Shown: one piece after another, positions 1-5,741 of the stretch
How the letters are laid out: each line of letters starts with the position of its first letter
Numbering within the stretch: the first letter of the stretch is position 1
The notes under the pieces: generated by a model
What the model was told of the DNA's origin: nothing
Databases searched by the model: none
Seen by the model: only the letters and a program-made list of their open reading frames with translations
Source: Candidatus Poribacteria bacterium
GTDB taxonomy: Bacteria; Poribacteria; DTPJ01; WJIO01
NCBI GenBank assembly: GCA_014730235.1
Contig: WJIO01000322.1
Span: forward strand, 1-5,741
Length of the DNA stretch: 5,741 nucleotides
Direction: 5' to 3'
Translations under genes and position numbers: made by a program

Positions 1-1
1 A

Positions 2-259
2 ATAGAAGAAAAAGAGGAAGTCACTATAACAGTTGATGGCATGCCTGTAAAGGCTTTTAAAGGTGAGACTATTGCATCGGCTTTAATAGCTTCCGGTATA
101 AAAGTATTCCGAAAAACCAGAGTGCGTAAAGAACCAAGGGGTGTCTTTTGCGCCATAGGTCGCTGCACAGATTGCATTATGACAGTAGATGGAAAGCCTA
201 ATGTAAGAACCTGCGTAACCCCTGTTTATAATGGAATGATAATATACACCCAAAAATGA
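2..259 (+). CDS. (2Fe-2S)-binding ferredoxin-like subunit of a heteromeric FAD dehydrogenase, 5' end missing
   Basis: This is a small electron-transfer subunit binding one [2Fe-2S] cluster, related to HcnA and to the N-terminal Fer2 part of sarcosine oxidase alpha. The frame is open to the left edge with no start codon before 41. The residues before Met-41 (ending VTITVDG) belong to the first strand of the fold, so the ATG at 41 is internal and the true start lies outside. Counting from that Met, the cluster cysteines are C37, C42, C45 and C58 (spacing C-x4-C-x2-C-x12-C) within the family pattern EPRGVFC..GRC.DC, followed by NVRTCVTPV. The protein ends after the usual GM-I-TQ tail, so its C-terminus is complete. 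Its TGA stop overlaps the next ATG (ATGA), implying translational coupling. In known complexes such a subunit shuttles electrons between two flavoproteins. The family is secure; the substrate of the complex is unknown. Confidence 0.9.
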   Translation: MEEKEEVTITVDGMPVKAFKGETIASALIASGIKVFRKTRVRKEPRGVFCAIGRCTDCIMTVDGKPNVRTCVTPVYNGMIIYTQK

Positions 260-1284
260 TTAATACAGAAATAGTGATAGTAGGTGCAGGCCCTGCTGGT
301 TTATGCGCCGCCATAGAAGCCTGTAGATATGGTTCAGAAGTTATACTCATCGATGAAAACCAAAGTCCAGGTGGTCAGTTATTTAAACAGATTCACAAAT
401 TCTTCGGTTCGCAGGATCATAACGCCGGTATCAGGGGATTTCGCATAGGACAAAAACTACTTGAGGAATGTCATGAACTCCATATTCAGGTAATGTTAAA
501 TACTACAGTATGGGGAATTTTTGAGGGTAATCAACTGGCAGCTATTAATAGTGACAAAAGCTTTCTAATAAATCCAGATAAGATAATACTAACTACCGGT
601 GCATCTGAAAATTCTTTTGCCTTTCCAGGATGGACTTTACCGGGAGTAATGGGGGCCGGTGCTGTTCAAACCATGATGAATATCCATAGGGTTCTACCAG
701 GAAAAAACGTCCTTATGGTTGGTTCTGGAAATGTTGGATTGATTGTTGCTTATCAGCTTTTACAAGCAGGTGCGAAATTAAAAGCTGTTATCGAAGCGTC
801 ATCGAACATTGGAGGATATATGGTTCATGGAGCAAAGCTTTTACGGGCTGGAGTGCCTATTCTAACTTCCCATACTATTATCCGAGCTTCAGGAAATGAT
901 GAAGTCGAAAAAGCCATTGTATCTGCTCTGGATGATAAATGGAAACCTTTACCGGGTTCAGAAAAAGAATTTGATGTTGACCTTATATGTATAGCAGTAG
1001 GATTATCTCCACAGATAAATTTATGCAAAATGGCCGGTTGCAAGTTTAAATACGTTAAAGAACTTGGTGGTCATATTCCAGTTTACAACAGGGAAATGGA
1101 AACAACTATACCAGGTTTATACATAGCCGGAGATTTATCAGGTATCGCGGAAGCTTCAACGGCTATGGAAGAAGGTAAACTGGCGGGTTTGTCAGCGGCT
1201 AAATCTCTGGGTTATATATCGGAACCTGAATTTAGAAAGCAATCAGTCACAATATATAAAAGACTGGAAAATCTGAGAATGTAA
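256..1284 (+). CDS. NAD(P)/FAD-dependent oxidoreductase subunit (HcnB / PDH-alpha-like flavoprotein)
   Basis: This is a two-dinucleotide-binding-domain flavoprotein of 342 residues. The N-terminal FAD motif is GAGPAG (G10, G12, G15), followed by an acidic strand end (LIDEN, 31-35) and PGGQL (38-42). A TTGA loop lies at 113-116, the second Rossmann motif GSGNVG at 156-161, and the C-terminal FAD motif GLYIAGD at 287-293, followed by AEASTAMEEGKLAG. There is no redox-active CxxC of the thioredoxin-reductase kind. The IGGYMVHGAKLLRAG segment (185-199) resembles HcnB and the medium subunit of multi-subunit proline or octopine-type dehydrogenases. Larger relatives carry a C-terminal BFD-like [2Fe-2S] domain, but here the chain stops about 50 residues after the FAD motif without a Cys cluster. 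The ATG is fixed by its 4-base overlap with the (2Fe-2S) gene. The likely role is passing electrons to or from a catalytic FAD subunit encoded elsewhere. The substrate is not inferable. Confidence 0.9.
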   Translation: MINTEIVIVGAGPAGLCAAIEACRYGSEVILIDENQSPGGQLFKQIHKFFGSQDHNAGIRGFRIGQKLLEECHELHIQVMLNTTVWGIFEGNQLAAINSDKSFLINPDKIILTTGASENSFAFPGWTLPGVMGAGAVQTMMNIHRVLPGKNVLMVGSGNVGLIVAYQLLQAGAKLKAVIEASSNIGGYMVHGAKLLRAGVPILTSHTIIRASGNDEVEKAIVSALDDKWKPLPGSEKEFDVDLICIAVGLSPQINLCKMAGCKFKYVKELGGHIPVYNREMETTIPGLYIAGDLSGIAEASTAMEEGKLAGLSAAKSLGYISEPEFRKQSVTIYKRLENLRM

Positions 1285-1295
1285 ACTTTTGTGTC

Positions 1296-1421
1296 TCTTC
1301 CGACCTAAGTGTGGGAACGAAAAAGAATATTATTTAAAAAACATCCCCTATCGTCATTCCTGCTTTTGCAGGAATGACGATAGGGGATGTTTTTTTGCAT
1401 TTCCGCACTCAGGTCGGAAGA
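1296..1421. repeat. Nested palindrome: imperfect outer inverted repeat around a perfect hairpin
   Basis: The outer arms are 1296-1317 and 1401-1421. They give 19 Watson-Crick pairs with one mismatch (1307/1410), one G-U wobble (1312/1405) and one bulged base (1315). Between them sits the perfect 28-bp-arm hairpin at 1336-1395. The spacers separating outer from inner arms are unequal (18 bases left, 5 right), so the outer stem would continue only across an asymmetric internal loop. The block begins 11 bases after the flavoprotein stop. No target-site duplication is evident at its edges. It could be a MITE-like or REP-like dispersed repeat, or a terminator into which a second palindrome was inserted. 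The structure is seen directly; its mobility is inference. Confidence 0.85.
1336..1396 (+). terminator. Long perfect hairpin with T tract, probable (bidirectional) intrinsic terminator
   Basis: Arms 1336-1363 and 1368-1395 are perfect reverse complements of 28 bp with a TTTT loop at 1364-1367. The arms start with six A and end in a seven-base T run (1390-1396), so the structure reads as a stem plus U tract on both strands. Its position, about 50 bases after the last gene of the oxidoreductase operon and before the efflux operon, suits transcription termination. The stem is much longer than a typical intrinsic terminator. Its core (TCATTCCTGC and complement) resembles dispersed palindromic repeats known from many bacterial genomes, so termination may be secondary to its being a repeat. 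Confidence 0.7.
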
Positions 1422-1548
1422 ACCAATTTTTTGAAACATTATTATATTAATTTTCGTAAATAACTGGTAAAGATGGAATACGGAATTTCTATTTACTGTT
1501 GTTTTCTCTACAGGAAAAAAACAGGTAATCCTTATTTTATTTTTCCCT

Positions 1549-1560
1549 GTCATTAATGAC
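1549..1560. promoter_or_regulatory. 12-bp perfect palindrome, candidate operator
   Basis: GTCATTAATGAC is its own reverse complement and lies about 90 bases before the adaptor start. It is nested inside the inverted repeat 1498-1506/1565-1573. Dyad symmetry of this size is typical of dimeric repressor sites (TetR, MarR or MerR classes are common regulators of RND pumps), but which regulator would bind is unknown. A short AT-rich palindrome can also occur by chance. Confidence 0.3.
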
Positions 1561-1635
1561 GAATGAAAACAACCACTGTTTTAAAGTGCTTTTGTTTATT
1601 AAAAATAATATAGCAATAAAAGTTAGTATATTGCC

Positions 1636-1640
1636 GGAGG
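1636..1640 (+). promoter_or_regulatory. Ribosome binding site of the adaptor gene
   Basis: GGAGG lies nine bases before the ATG at 1650. It fixes that start: an in-frame TAA at 1617-1619 blocks any longer reading, and the next in-frame Met (codon 38) would discard the membrane anchor. Confidence 0.85.
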
Positions 1641-1649
1641 AAAGACAGA

Positions 1650-3860
1650 ATGAGAAAGAAGATCATTTTATCGGTTATTCTGATTTTGATAATAGCTTTT
1701 TTTGGTTTCCGCATATTCAGCAGACAACCTCACGCGGAAGCTGCTGACGCCAAATCAGATATGCTGGGAATGGGTGTTCGCAATCTTAATGAAGCAGAAT
1801 GTGCTGGAATGGAAAAAGTTGTAGGAGTTGTAGTGGCGGCAGTTCATGCTAATGGTTCTGCGGAAAAAAGCGGTATTATGCCAAATGATATAATTTTATC
1901 TATAAATGATAGAATTCCTAAAAATCGAAGTGAATATCTGAATATTCTGGATGAAGAATTGGTGAAAAAAGGTCTTTTACTACGCATTAAGCGTAATTCC
2001 CAGGAACTGCGTATAAGGATAAAGACTGATTTTGCCGCTACCTTTAATAACCTGGGTAATGCGTATGTTGAAGAGAAAAAATATGATCAGGCAATTGAAA
2101 CGTATAATAGGGCCATATCAATAGATCCAAAAATGGCTAAAGCTTATTACAATCTGGCTGGAGTTTATTCAAAGCAGGATAATCATCAACTGGCTATTGA
2201 GAACTACAAAAAAGCTATATCTAATCAGGAAAATCTTCAGGAAGCTTACCAGAAGCTTGCTGAAATATACAGAAAACAAGGAGATTATCAGAAAGCTCTG
2301 GATATATATAAAAAAGTGATTACAACCAGCCCGGAAGACACGCTGGAATCCGAGTTACAGAACGTTGAAACTATTGTGGTAAGTGAAGGCGAGATAAAGA
2401 ATCAAATAAAAACCTCAGGAACTATTCAACCTCAAACCCAGGTAACAATATATCCCAAGATGCCGGGAGTTATTCAGCAGGTTAAAATTGATAAAGGTGA
2501 CATGGTAAAAAAAGACCAGGTAATTGCTATAATTGAATATGAAGAACTTGAATTACAGGTTCAACAGGCTGAAGCGGCTTTAGCGGCGGCTGAATCGGGA
2601 TTACAACAGACAAAGAAATTGGCAAAAACCCGTATTATGTCTCAGTTAAACCAGGCAAAAGCTGGTGTCGAGGCGGCTGAGGCGGCTCTTTACCAGGTTA
2701 TAACACTGGCTGAAACTCAAACTGAAACCCAGATACAGCAAGCCAAAGCGGCTCTGGATGCCCTGAAAGCAAATCAGGAAAAGATACAACGTGGGGCCCG
2801 GGAAGAAGAACGGGAACAAATTAAGGCCACAGTAACCCAAGCAAAAGCGGCGTTGGCAAATGCCCGGAGTAATTTTGGACGCATGGAAGAATTATACAAA
2901 GAAAAGGCCGTCAGCAAACAGACATACGAGGGTGTCGAAACTCAGTTAAAGGTTGCAGAAGCTCAGTATGAAGCCGCTTTACAGCAGTTGAAAATGGTGG
3001 AAAATGGTGCCCGGGAGGAAGATATTAATGCAATGGACGCCCAGATAAAACAGGCAGAGGCGGTATTTGCCCTTGCTAAAAAACAGGTGGAAAAACAGAC
3101 ATGGAAAAAGGATATTACCATGGCCGAAGCCCAGGTAAAACAGGCCAACGCAGGTTTAGAATCAGCCGAAACGTTGGTAGAAGCCAAAAGCTGGGAAGCA
3201 GAAATAATCGCTTCCGAAACCCAATTTACCCAGGCAAGGGTTATGCGAGACCTGGCGAAAAAGCAATTGTCCGATGCTTATATCAAAACGCCAGTGGGAG
3301 GAATAATTTCCGTTCGTCATCTGGATATGGGAAACATGGCAAATCCGGCGGCACCTCTATTTGAAATAGTAGATATGGATGTCGTGCATGCCAACGTAGA
3401 ACTTACAGAATCAGACCTGGATAAAGTTAAAGAAGGAAATCCGGCATGGGTTCATATAAAATCAATGAAAGAGCCTATACAGAGTAAGATTACATCCATT
3501 AGCCCGGTTGTTGACAAAATGAGCAGGACAGTGGAAATTGAAATTACTATTGACAATCCTCAGCATCTGATTAAGCCCGGTGTGTTTGCGAAAGTCTTTA
3601 TACCTACTGATGTTCGGTCAACAACAGTTGTCCTGCCCCGAAGCGTTGTTGTAGAAAACGAATCAAACGGTGATAAATATGTGTTTGTAGTGGAATCCGG
3701 TAAAACTCAGAAAGTGTTTGTTGAATATGGATTGATCCAGGGTAGTATGGTTGAAATTACCAGTGGGCTAAAAGGTGGAGAACAGGTAGTTTATTCAGGA
3801 CAACAGAACCTGAATGACGGTGATATGGTTTATGTTGTTGATGTTATTAAAGAGCTGTAA
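1650..3860 (+). CDS. PDZ-TPR-HlyD fusion: periplasmic adaptor (membrane-fusion) subunit of an RND efflux pump
   Basis: This 736-residue adaptor would link an RND permease to an outer-membrane channel. Order of parts: Lys/Arg start and one hydrophobic helix (5-20); PDZ-like domain (about 38-125, with GVVVAAV and SGIMPNDIILSIND); three TPRs (about 128-161, 162-195, 196-230); first lipoyl half (about 266-296, PGVIQQVKIDKGDMVKKDQVI); long Ala/Gln/Glu-rich coiled coil (about 300-545); second lipoyl half (YIKTPVGGIISV to LFEIVD, about 544-574); beta-barrel (about 577-655); membrane-proximal domain to the end. Usual RND adaptors have about 350-450 residues; the excess is the roughly 235-residue N-terminus and an extended hairpin. 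There is no lipobox Cys, so it is probably anchored by the helix, though an Ala-rich stretch at 29-34 could allow cleavage. The reading frame is unbroken through all junctions. The permease follows after 19 bases. Family assignment is secure; the role of PDZ-TPR (binding partner proteins or assembling the complex) is inferred. Confidence 0.93.
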   Translation: MRKKIILSVILILIIAFFGFRIFSRQPHAEAADAKSDMLGMGVRNLNEAECAGMEKVVGVVVAAVHANGSAEKSGIMPNDIILSINDRIPKNRSEYLNILDEELVKKGLLLRIKRNSQELRIRIKTDFAATFNNLGNAYVEEKKYDQAIETYNRAISIDPKMAKAYYNLAGVYSKQDNHQLAIENYKKAISNQENLQEAYQKLAEIYRKQGDYQKALDIYKKVITTSPEDTLESELQNVETIVVSEGEIKNQIKTSGTIQPQTQVTIYPKMPGVIQQVKIDKGDMVKKDQVIAIIEYEELELQVQQAEAALAAAESGLQQTKKLAKTRIMSQLNQAKAGVEAAEAALYQVITLAETQTETQIQQAKAALDALKANQEKIQRGAREEEREQIKATVTQAKAALANARSNFGRMEELYKEKAVSKQTYEGVETQLKVAEAQYEAALQQLKMVENGAREEDINAMDAQIKQAEAVFALAKKQVEKQTWKKDITMAEAQVKQANAGLESAETLVEAKSWEAEIIASETQFTQARVMRDLAKKQLSDAYIKTPVGGIISVRHLDMGNMANPAAPLFEIVDMDVVHANVELTESDLDKVKEGNPAWVHIKSMKEPIQSKITSISPVVDKMSRTVEIEITIDNPQHLIKPGVFAKVFIPTDVRSTTVVLPRSVVVENESNGDKYVFVVESGKTQKVFVEYGLIQGSMVEITSGLKGGEQVVYSGQQNLNDGDMVYVVDVIKEL

Positions 3861-3863
3861 AAC

Positions 3864-3870
3864 GGGGAGG
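3864..3870 (+). promoter_or_regulatory. Ribosome binding site of the RND permease gene
   Basis: GGGGAGG lies nine bases before the ATG at 3880, in the 19-base gap after the adaptor stop. It sets the permease start, which gives the usual RND N-terminus (short cytoplasmic stretch, NPV, TM1). Confidence 0.85.
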
Positions 3871-3879
3871 TAACGATAA

Positions 3880-5741
3880 ATGTCTATTGGAAAATTTTCC
3901 ATAAAGAATCCTGTTCTCATAAACCTTATTATGCTTACAATACTGGTGGTTGGGGCATATTCCTATCTGTCTTTACCCAGGGAAGTTTCACCTGAGATTC
4001 CCTTTAACTGGGTTTTTGTGACCACTATATATCCCGGTGCATCTCCCGAAGAGATTGAATATCTTATCACCAAGCCTATTGAGGAAGAAATTGAAGATAT
4101 AGAAAATATCGATCTTATTACCTCTACATCGGCTGAGAGCGCATCGTTTATAAGCGTTAAGTTCCAGCAAAATATATCAGAGCGGGAATTTGATAAGAGA
4201 TTTCAGGATTTGAATTCTGCCGTTGATAAAGTTATTTTACCCGATGGCGCGGAAGATCCGGATGTTACAGAACTCAGTACCAGCGTTTGGTTACCTGTGG
4301 TAAGTGTGGTCATAAGCGGAGACCTGCCGGAAAAAGAACTAAAGAAAATAGCTGAAGAACTGGAATCCTCAATAAAGCAGGTTGAAGGTATATCTCAGGT
4401 TACCTTGGCCGGTGTAAGAGATCGGGAAATCTGGGTTGAAGTAGATCAGGACCGTATGGAAAGCCTTAATATAACCTTTAACCAGATAGTAAATTCAATG
4501 AATATGCAAAACCTGAATATCCCGGGTGGAAATATCAGGTCAGGACGTTCAGAATATATAGTAAGAACCCTGGGACAATTTGGTGATGTAGAAGATATAA
4601 AAAATGTTATAGTCCATACTTATCAAAACGGAAATCATCTGCGTATCAGGGATGTGGCTGATGTATCAGATACCTTTGAAGAAGCTACTACCCTGGCTCG
4701 TTTTAACGGTCGTTCTGCTGTAACCCTGAATATTATCAAGAAGGCCGGAGCAAACACTATTGGTATGGTAAAAGAAACCAAGGAAGTCGTGAAAGACTAT
4801 GAAACAGTAAAACTCCCGGCTGGTGCATACATAGATATAACCAATGATATGTCCGTATATATAAAGAAAAGCCTTGGAACTCTTTCAAGAAACGCCCTGT
4901 TTGGGGTTATCCTTGTTCTTTTATCTCTTGGAGTTTTTCTTGGTGCTCGAAATGGTTTATTTGTGGCCATTGGCATGCCTGTAACCTTTATGGCCACTTT
5001 TATTTTTATGAAGATAACAGGTCAGACCATCAACGGTAACTCCCTGTTTGGACTGGTTCTTGTTCTGGGTATGGTGGTTGACCATGCTATTGTCATCACA
5101 GAAAATGTATACCGTCATTCCCGGATGCGCAATAAATCTATATATCAGGCAGTAATAGATGGAATGGCTGAGGTTACGACACCAGTTTTAAGCGCTACAG
5201 CAACTACCATAGCTGCATTTCTGCCCTTGATGCTTATGCCGGGTATCGTTGGGGCTTTTATGCGCACCATACCTATGATCGTTACTATGGCCCTGCTGGC
5301 TTCTTTATTTGAGGCATTGATCATACTTCCCTCCCATATTGCAGAATGGACTCCACCAAAGAACCAAAAGGATAAGAAACAGCGATGGGTAAGTCGAATA
5401 ATAAATCGTATACTCCCATCAAGAATTCCTAAGACTGAAAAGACTAATGGCAATGGAAAATTTCTGAAAAAGATAATCAAGGGATATTCCCGTATTTTAA
5501 AGCATATTTTACGCCGAAGATACTGGGCGGTAGGCGGCGTTATACTTTGCGTTGCTGGGGGAATAGGTCTTATACCGCTGATTGGTGTGGATATGTTTGG
5601 CGAAGAGGATGTTGGCTCTTTCTATGTCCGTCTGTGGATGCCCCCGGGAACAAGGATTTCAGAGACCAGCCGGGTATTAAAACAGGTAGAAGACATTGCC
5701 CTGTCTTTGCCAAAAGACGAACTCAAGGCCGTTATTGCAAA
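3880..5741 (+). CDS. RND-family inner-membrane efflux permease (AcrB/HAE1-like), 3' end missing
   Basis: This is a proton-driven RND exporter subunit: 620 codons with no stop, cut by the right edge, against about 1000-1050 residues in the family. TM1 is at about 11-30. The first porter region contains PGASPEE (52-58), TKPIEEEIEDIE and the TSTSAES stretch. The docking-domain segment PGGNIRSGRSEY (215-226) is short compared with AcrB. TM2 lies at about 338-356, TM3 359-377, TM4 388-408, TM5 432-452, TM6 464-484. A charged cytoplasmic linker (about 489-546) precedes TM7 (548-567) and the start of the second porter half (VDMFGEEDVGSFYV). TM4 reads GMVVDHAIVITEN: Asp401 is present, but the second relay Asp of AcrB (D408) is His402. 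CusA-type metal pumps have VDAA here, so the TM4 motif matches neither class; overall resemblance is to drug/hydrophobe exporters. TM10 and its Lys lie outside. It forms an operon with the preceding adaptor. The substrate is unknown. Confidence 0.95.
   Translation, partial: MSIGKFSIKNPVLINLIMLTILVVGAYSYLSLPREVSPEIPFNWVFVTTIYPGASPEEIEYLITKPIEEEIEDIENIDLITSTSAESASFISVKFQQNISEREFDKRFQDLNSAVDKVILPDGAEDPDVTELSTSVWLPVVSVVISGDLPEKELKKIAEELESSIKQVEGISQVTLAGVRDREIWVEVDQDRMESLNITFNQIVNSMNMQNLNIPGGNIRSGRSEYIVRTLGQFGDVEDIKNVIVHTYQNGNHLRIRDVADVSDTFEEATTLARFNGRSAVTLNIIKKAGANTIGMVKETKEVVKDYETVKLPAGAYIDITNDMSVYIKKSLGTLSRNALFGVILVLLSLGVFLGARNGLFVAIGMPVTFMATFIFMKITGQTINGNSLFGLVLVLGMVVDHAIVITENVYRHSRMRNKSIYQAVIDGMAEVTTPVLSATATTIAAFLPLMLMPGIVGAFMRTIPMIVTMALLASLFEALIILPSHIAEWTPPKNQKDKKQRWVSRIINRILPSRIPKTEKTNGNGKFLKKIIKGYSRILKHILRRRYWAVGGVILCVAGGIGLIPLIGVDMFGEEDVGSFYVRLWMPPGTRISETSRVLKQVEDIALSLPKDELKAVIA

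Larger units (their letters stand above)
1422..1649 (+). other. AT-rich non-coding leader upstream of the efflux operon
   Basis: These 228 bases between the nested palindrome and the adaptor start contain no supportable gene. Visible structure includes a perfect 12-bp palindrome at 1549-1560, a wider 9-bp inverted repeat (1498-1506 with 1565-1573), and two ACAGG copies 11 bases apart (1510-1514, 1521-1525). ACTGTT occurs twice (1495-1500, 1575-1580). The operon promoter should lie here, but no -35/-10 pair has good spacing and good match: TTGAAA at 1431 has no suitable -10 box, and TAATAT at 1606 has no suitable -35. No divergent regulator gene lies next to the operon in this window. Confidence 0.6.

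Noticed and set aside
256-1284. Thioredoxin reductase as identity of the flavoprotein
   Set aside because: The double-Rossmann layout fits superficially, but there is no CxxC redox pair, and the coupling to a HcnA-like (2Fe-2S) subunit points to the dehydrogenase-complex family.
1336-1395. CRISPR repeat or riboswitch
   Set aside because: There is a single perfect hairpin with no repeated unit-spacer periodicity and no multi-helix aptamer layout; it is explained as a palindromic repeat/terminator.
1431-1462. Promoter with TTGAAA -35 box
   Set aside because: The only AT-rich -10-like hexamers lie 6 or 20 bases downstream, outside the usual 16-18 spacing.
1305-1553. 82-codon - strand reading frame across the intergenic region
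   Set aside because: It runs through both arms of the nested palindrome, so part of its protein is simply translated hairpin. No RBS and no recognisable protein features.
1556-1747. 63-codon + strand reading frame overlapping the adaptor start
   Set aside because: It has no ribosome binding site, covers the adaptor's own GGAGG and anchor-coding region in another frame, and its composition looks like random AT-rich translation.
3101-3364. 87-codon + strand frame inside the adaptor gene
   Set aside because: It is out of frame within a clear coiled-coil/lipoyl coding region; the adaptor frame explains the sequence fully.
1650-3860. MacA-type adaptor for an ABC (MacB) exporter
   Set aside because: The gene directly downstream is an RND permease with TM and porter motifs, not an ABC protein.
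5145-5480. 111-codon - strand frame opposite the permease
   Set aside because: It is antisense to TM5, TM6 and the cytoplasmic linker of the RND permease. The + frame shows strong family motifs, so this is a shadow.

Overview
The window holds parts of two transcription units, all genes on the + strand, separated by a 365-base intergenic region. The DNA is AT-rich by eye, with strong GGAGG-type ribosome binding sites. The organism cannot be named. The genes suit a low-to-medium GC bacterium, and an RND pump with its adaptor normally implies an outer membrane, so a diderm is the simplest reading (inference).

Left part (1-1284): the end of an oxidoreductase operon. A small (2Fe-2S) ferredoxin-like subunit, cut by the left edge, overlaps by 4 bases a 342-residue two-Rossmann-fold flavoprotein. 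This pairing resembles the small and medium subunits of heteromeric amino-acid/amine dehydrogenases (HcnAB of cyanide synthase, multi-subunit proline/hydroxyproline or octopine/nopaline-type dehydrogenases). A third catalytic FAD subunit would be expected nearby, probably upstream and outside the window. The substrate cannot be read from these two genes.

Middle (1285-1649): non-coding. Directly after the flavoprotein stop lies a nested palindrome: an imperfect outer inverted repeat (1296-1317 with 1401-1421) surrounds a perfect 28-bp-arm hairpin (1336-1395) that ends in a T run. It can act as a terminator and looks like a dispersed palindromic repeat. The remaining ~225 bases are an AT-rich leader with a perfect 12-bp palindrome (1549-1560) inside a wider 9-bp inverted repeat, possibly an operator. 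No convincing promoter was found.

Right part (1650-5741): an efflux operon. The first gene encodes a 736-residue RND/HlyD-type membrane-fusion (periplasmic adaptor) protein with an unusual N-terminal extension: membrane anchor, PDZ domain, three TPR repeats, then lipoyl, long coiled coil, beta-barrel and membrane-proximal parts. Nineteen bases later starts an RND inner-membrane permease of the AcrB/HAE1 type, cut by the right edge after 620 residues (roughly 60% of a usual RND protein). Its TM4 proton-relay motif reads VDHA where AcrB-type pumps have VDDA.

The two most interesting points are the PDZ-TPR-adaptor fusion and the His-substituted TM4 relay in its partner pump. Together they may mark a distinct RND subfamily. 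I saw no RNA genes, CRISPR array, insertion sequence or transposase.
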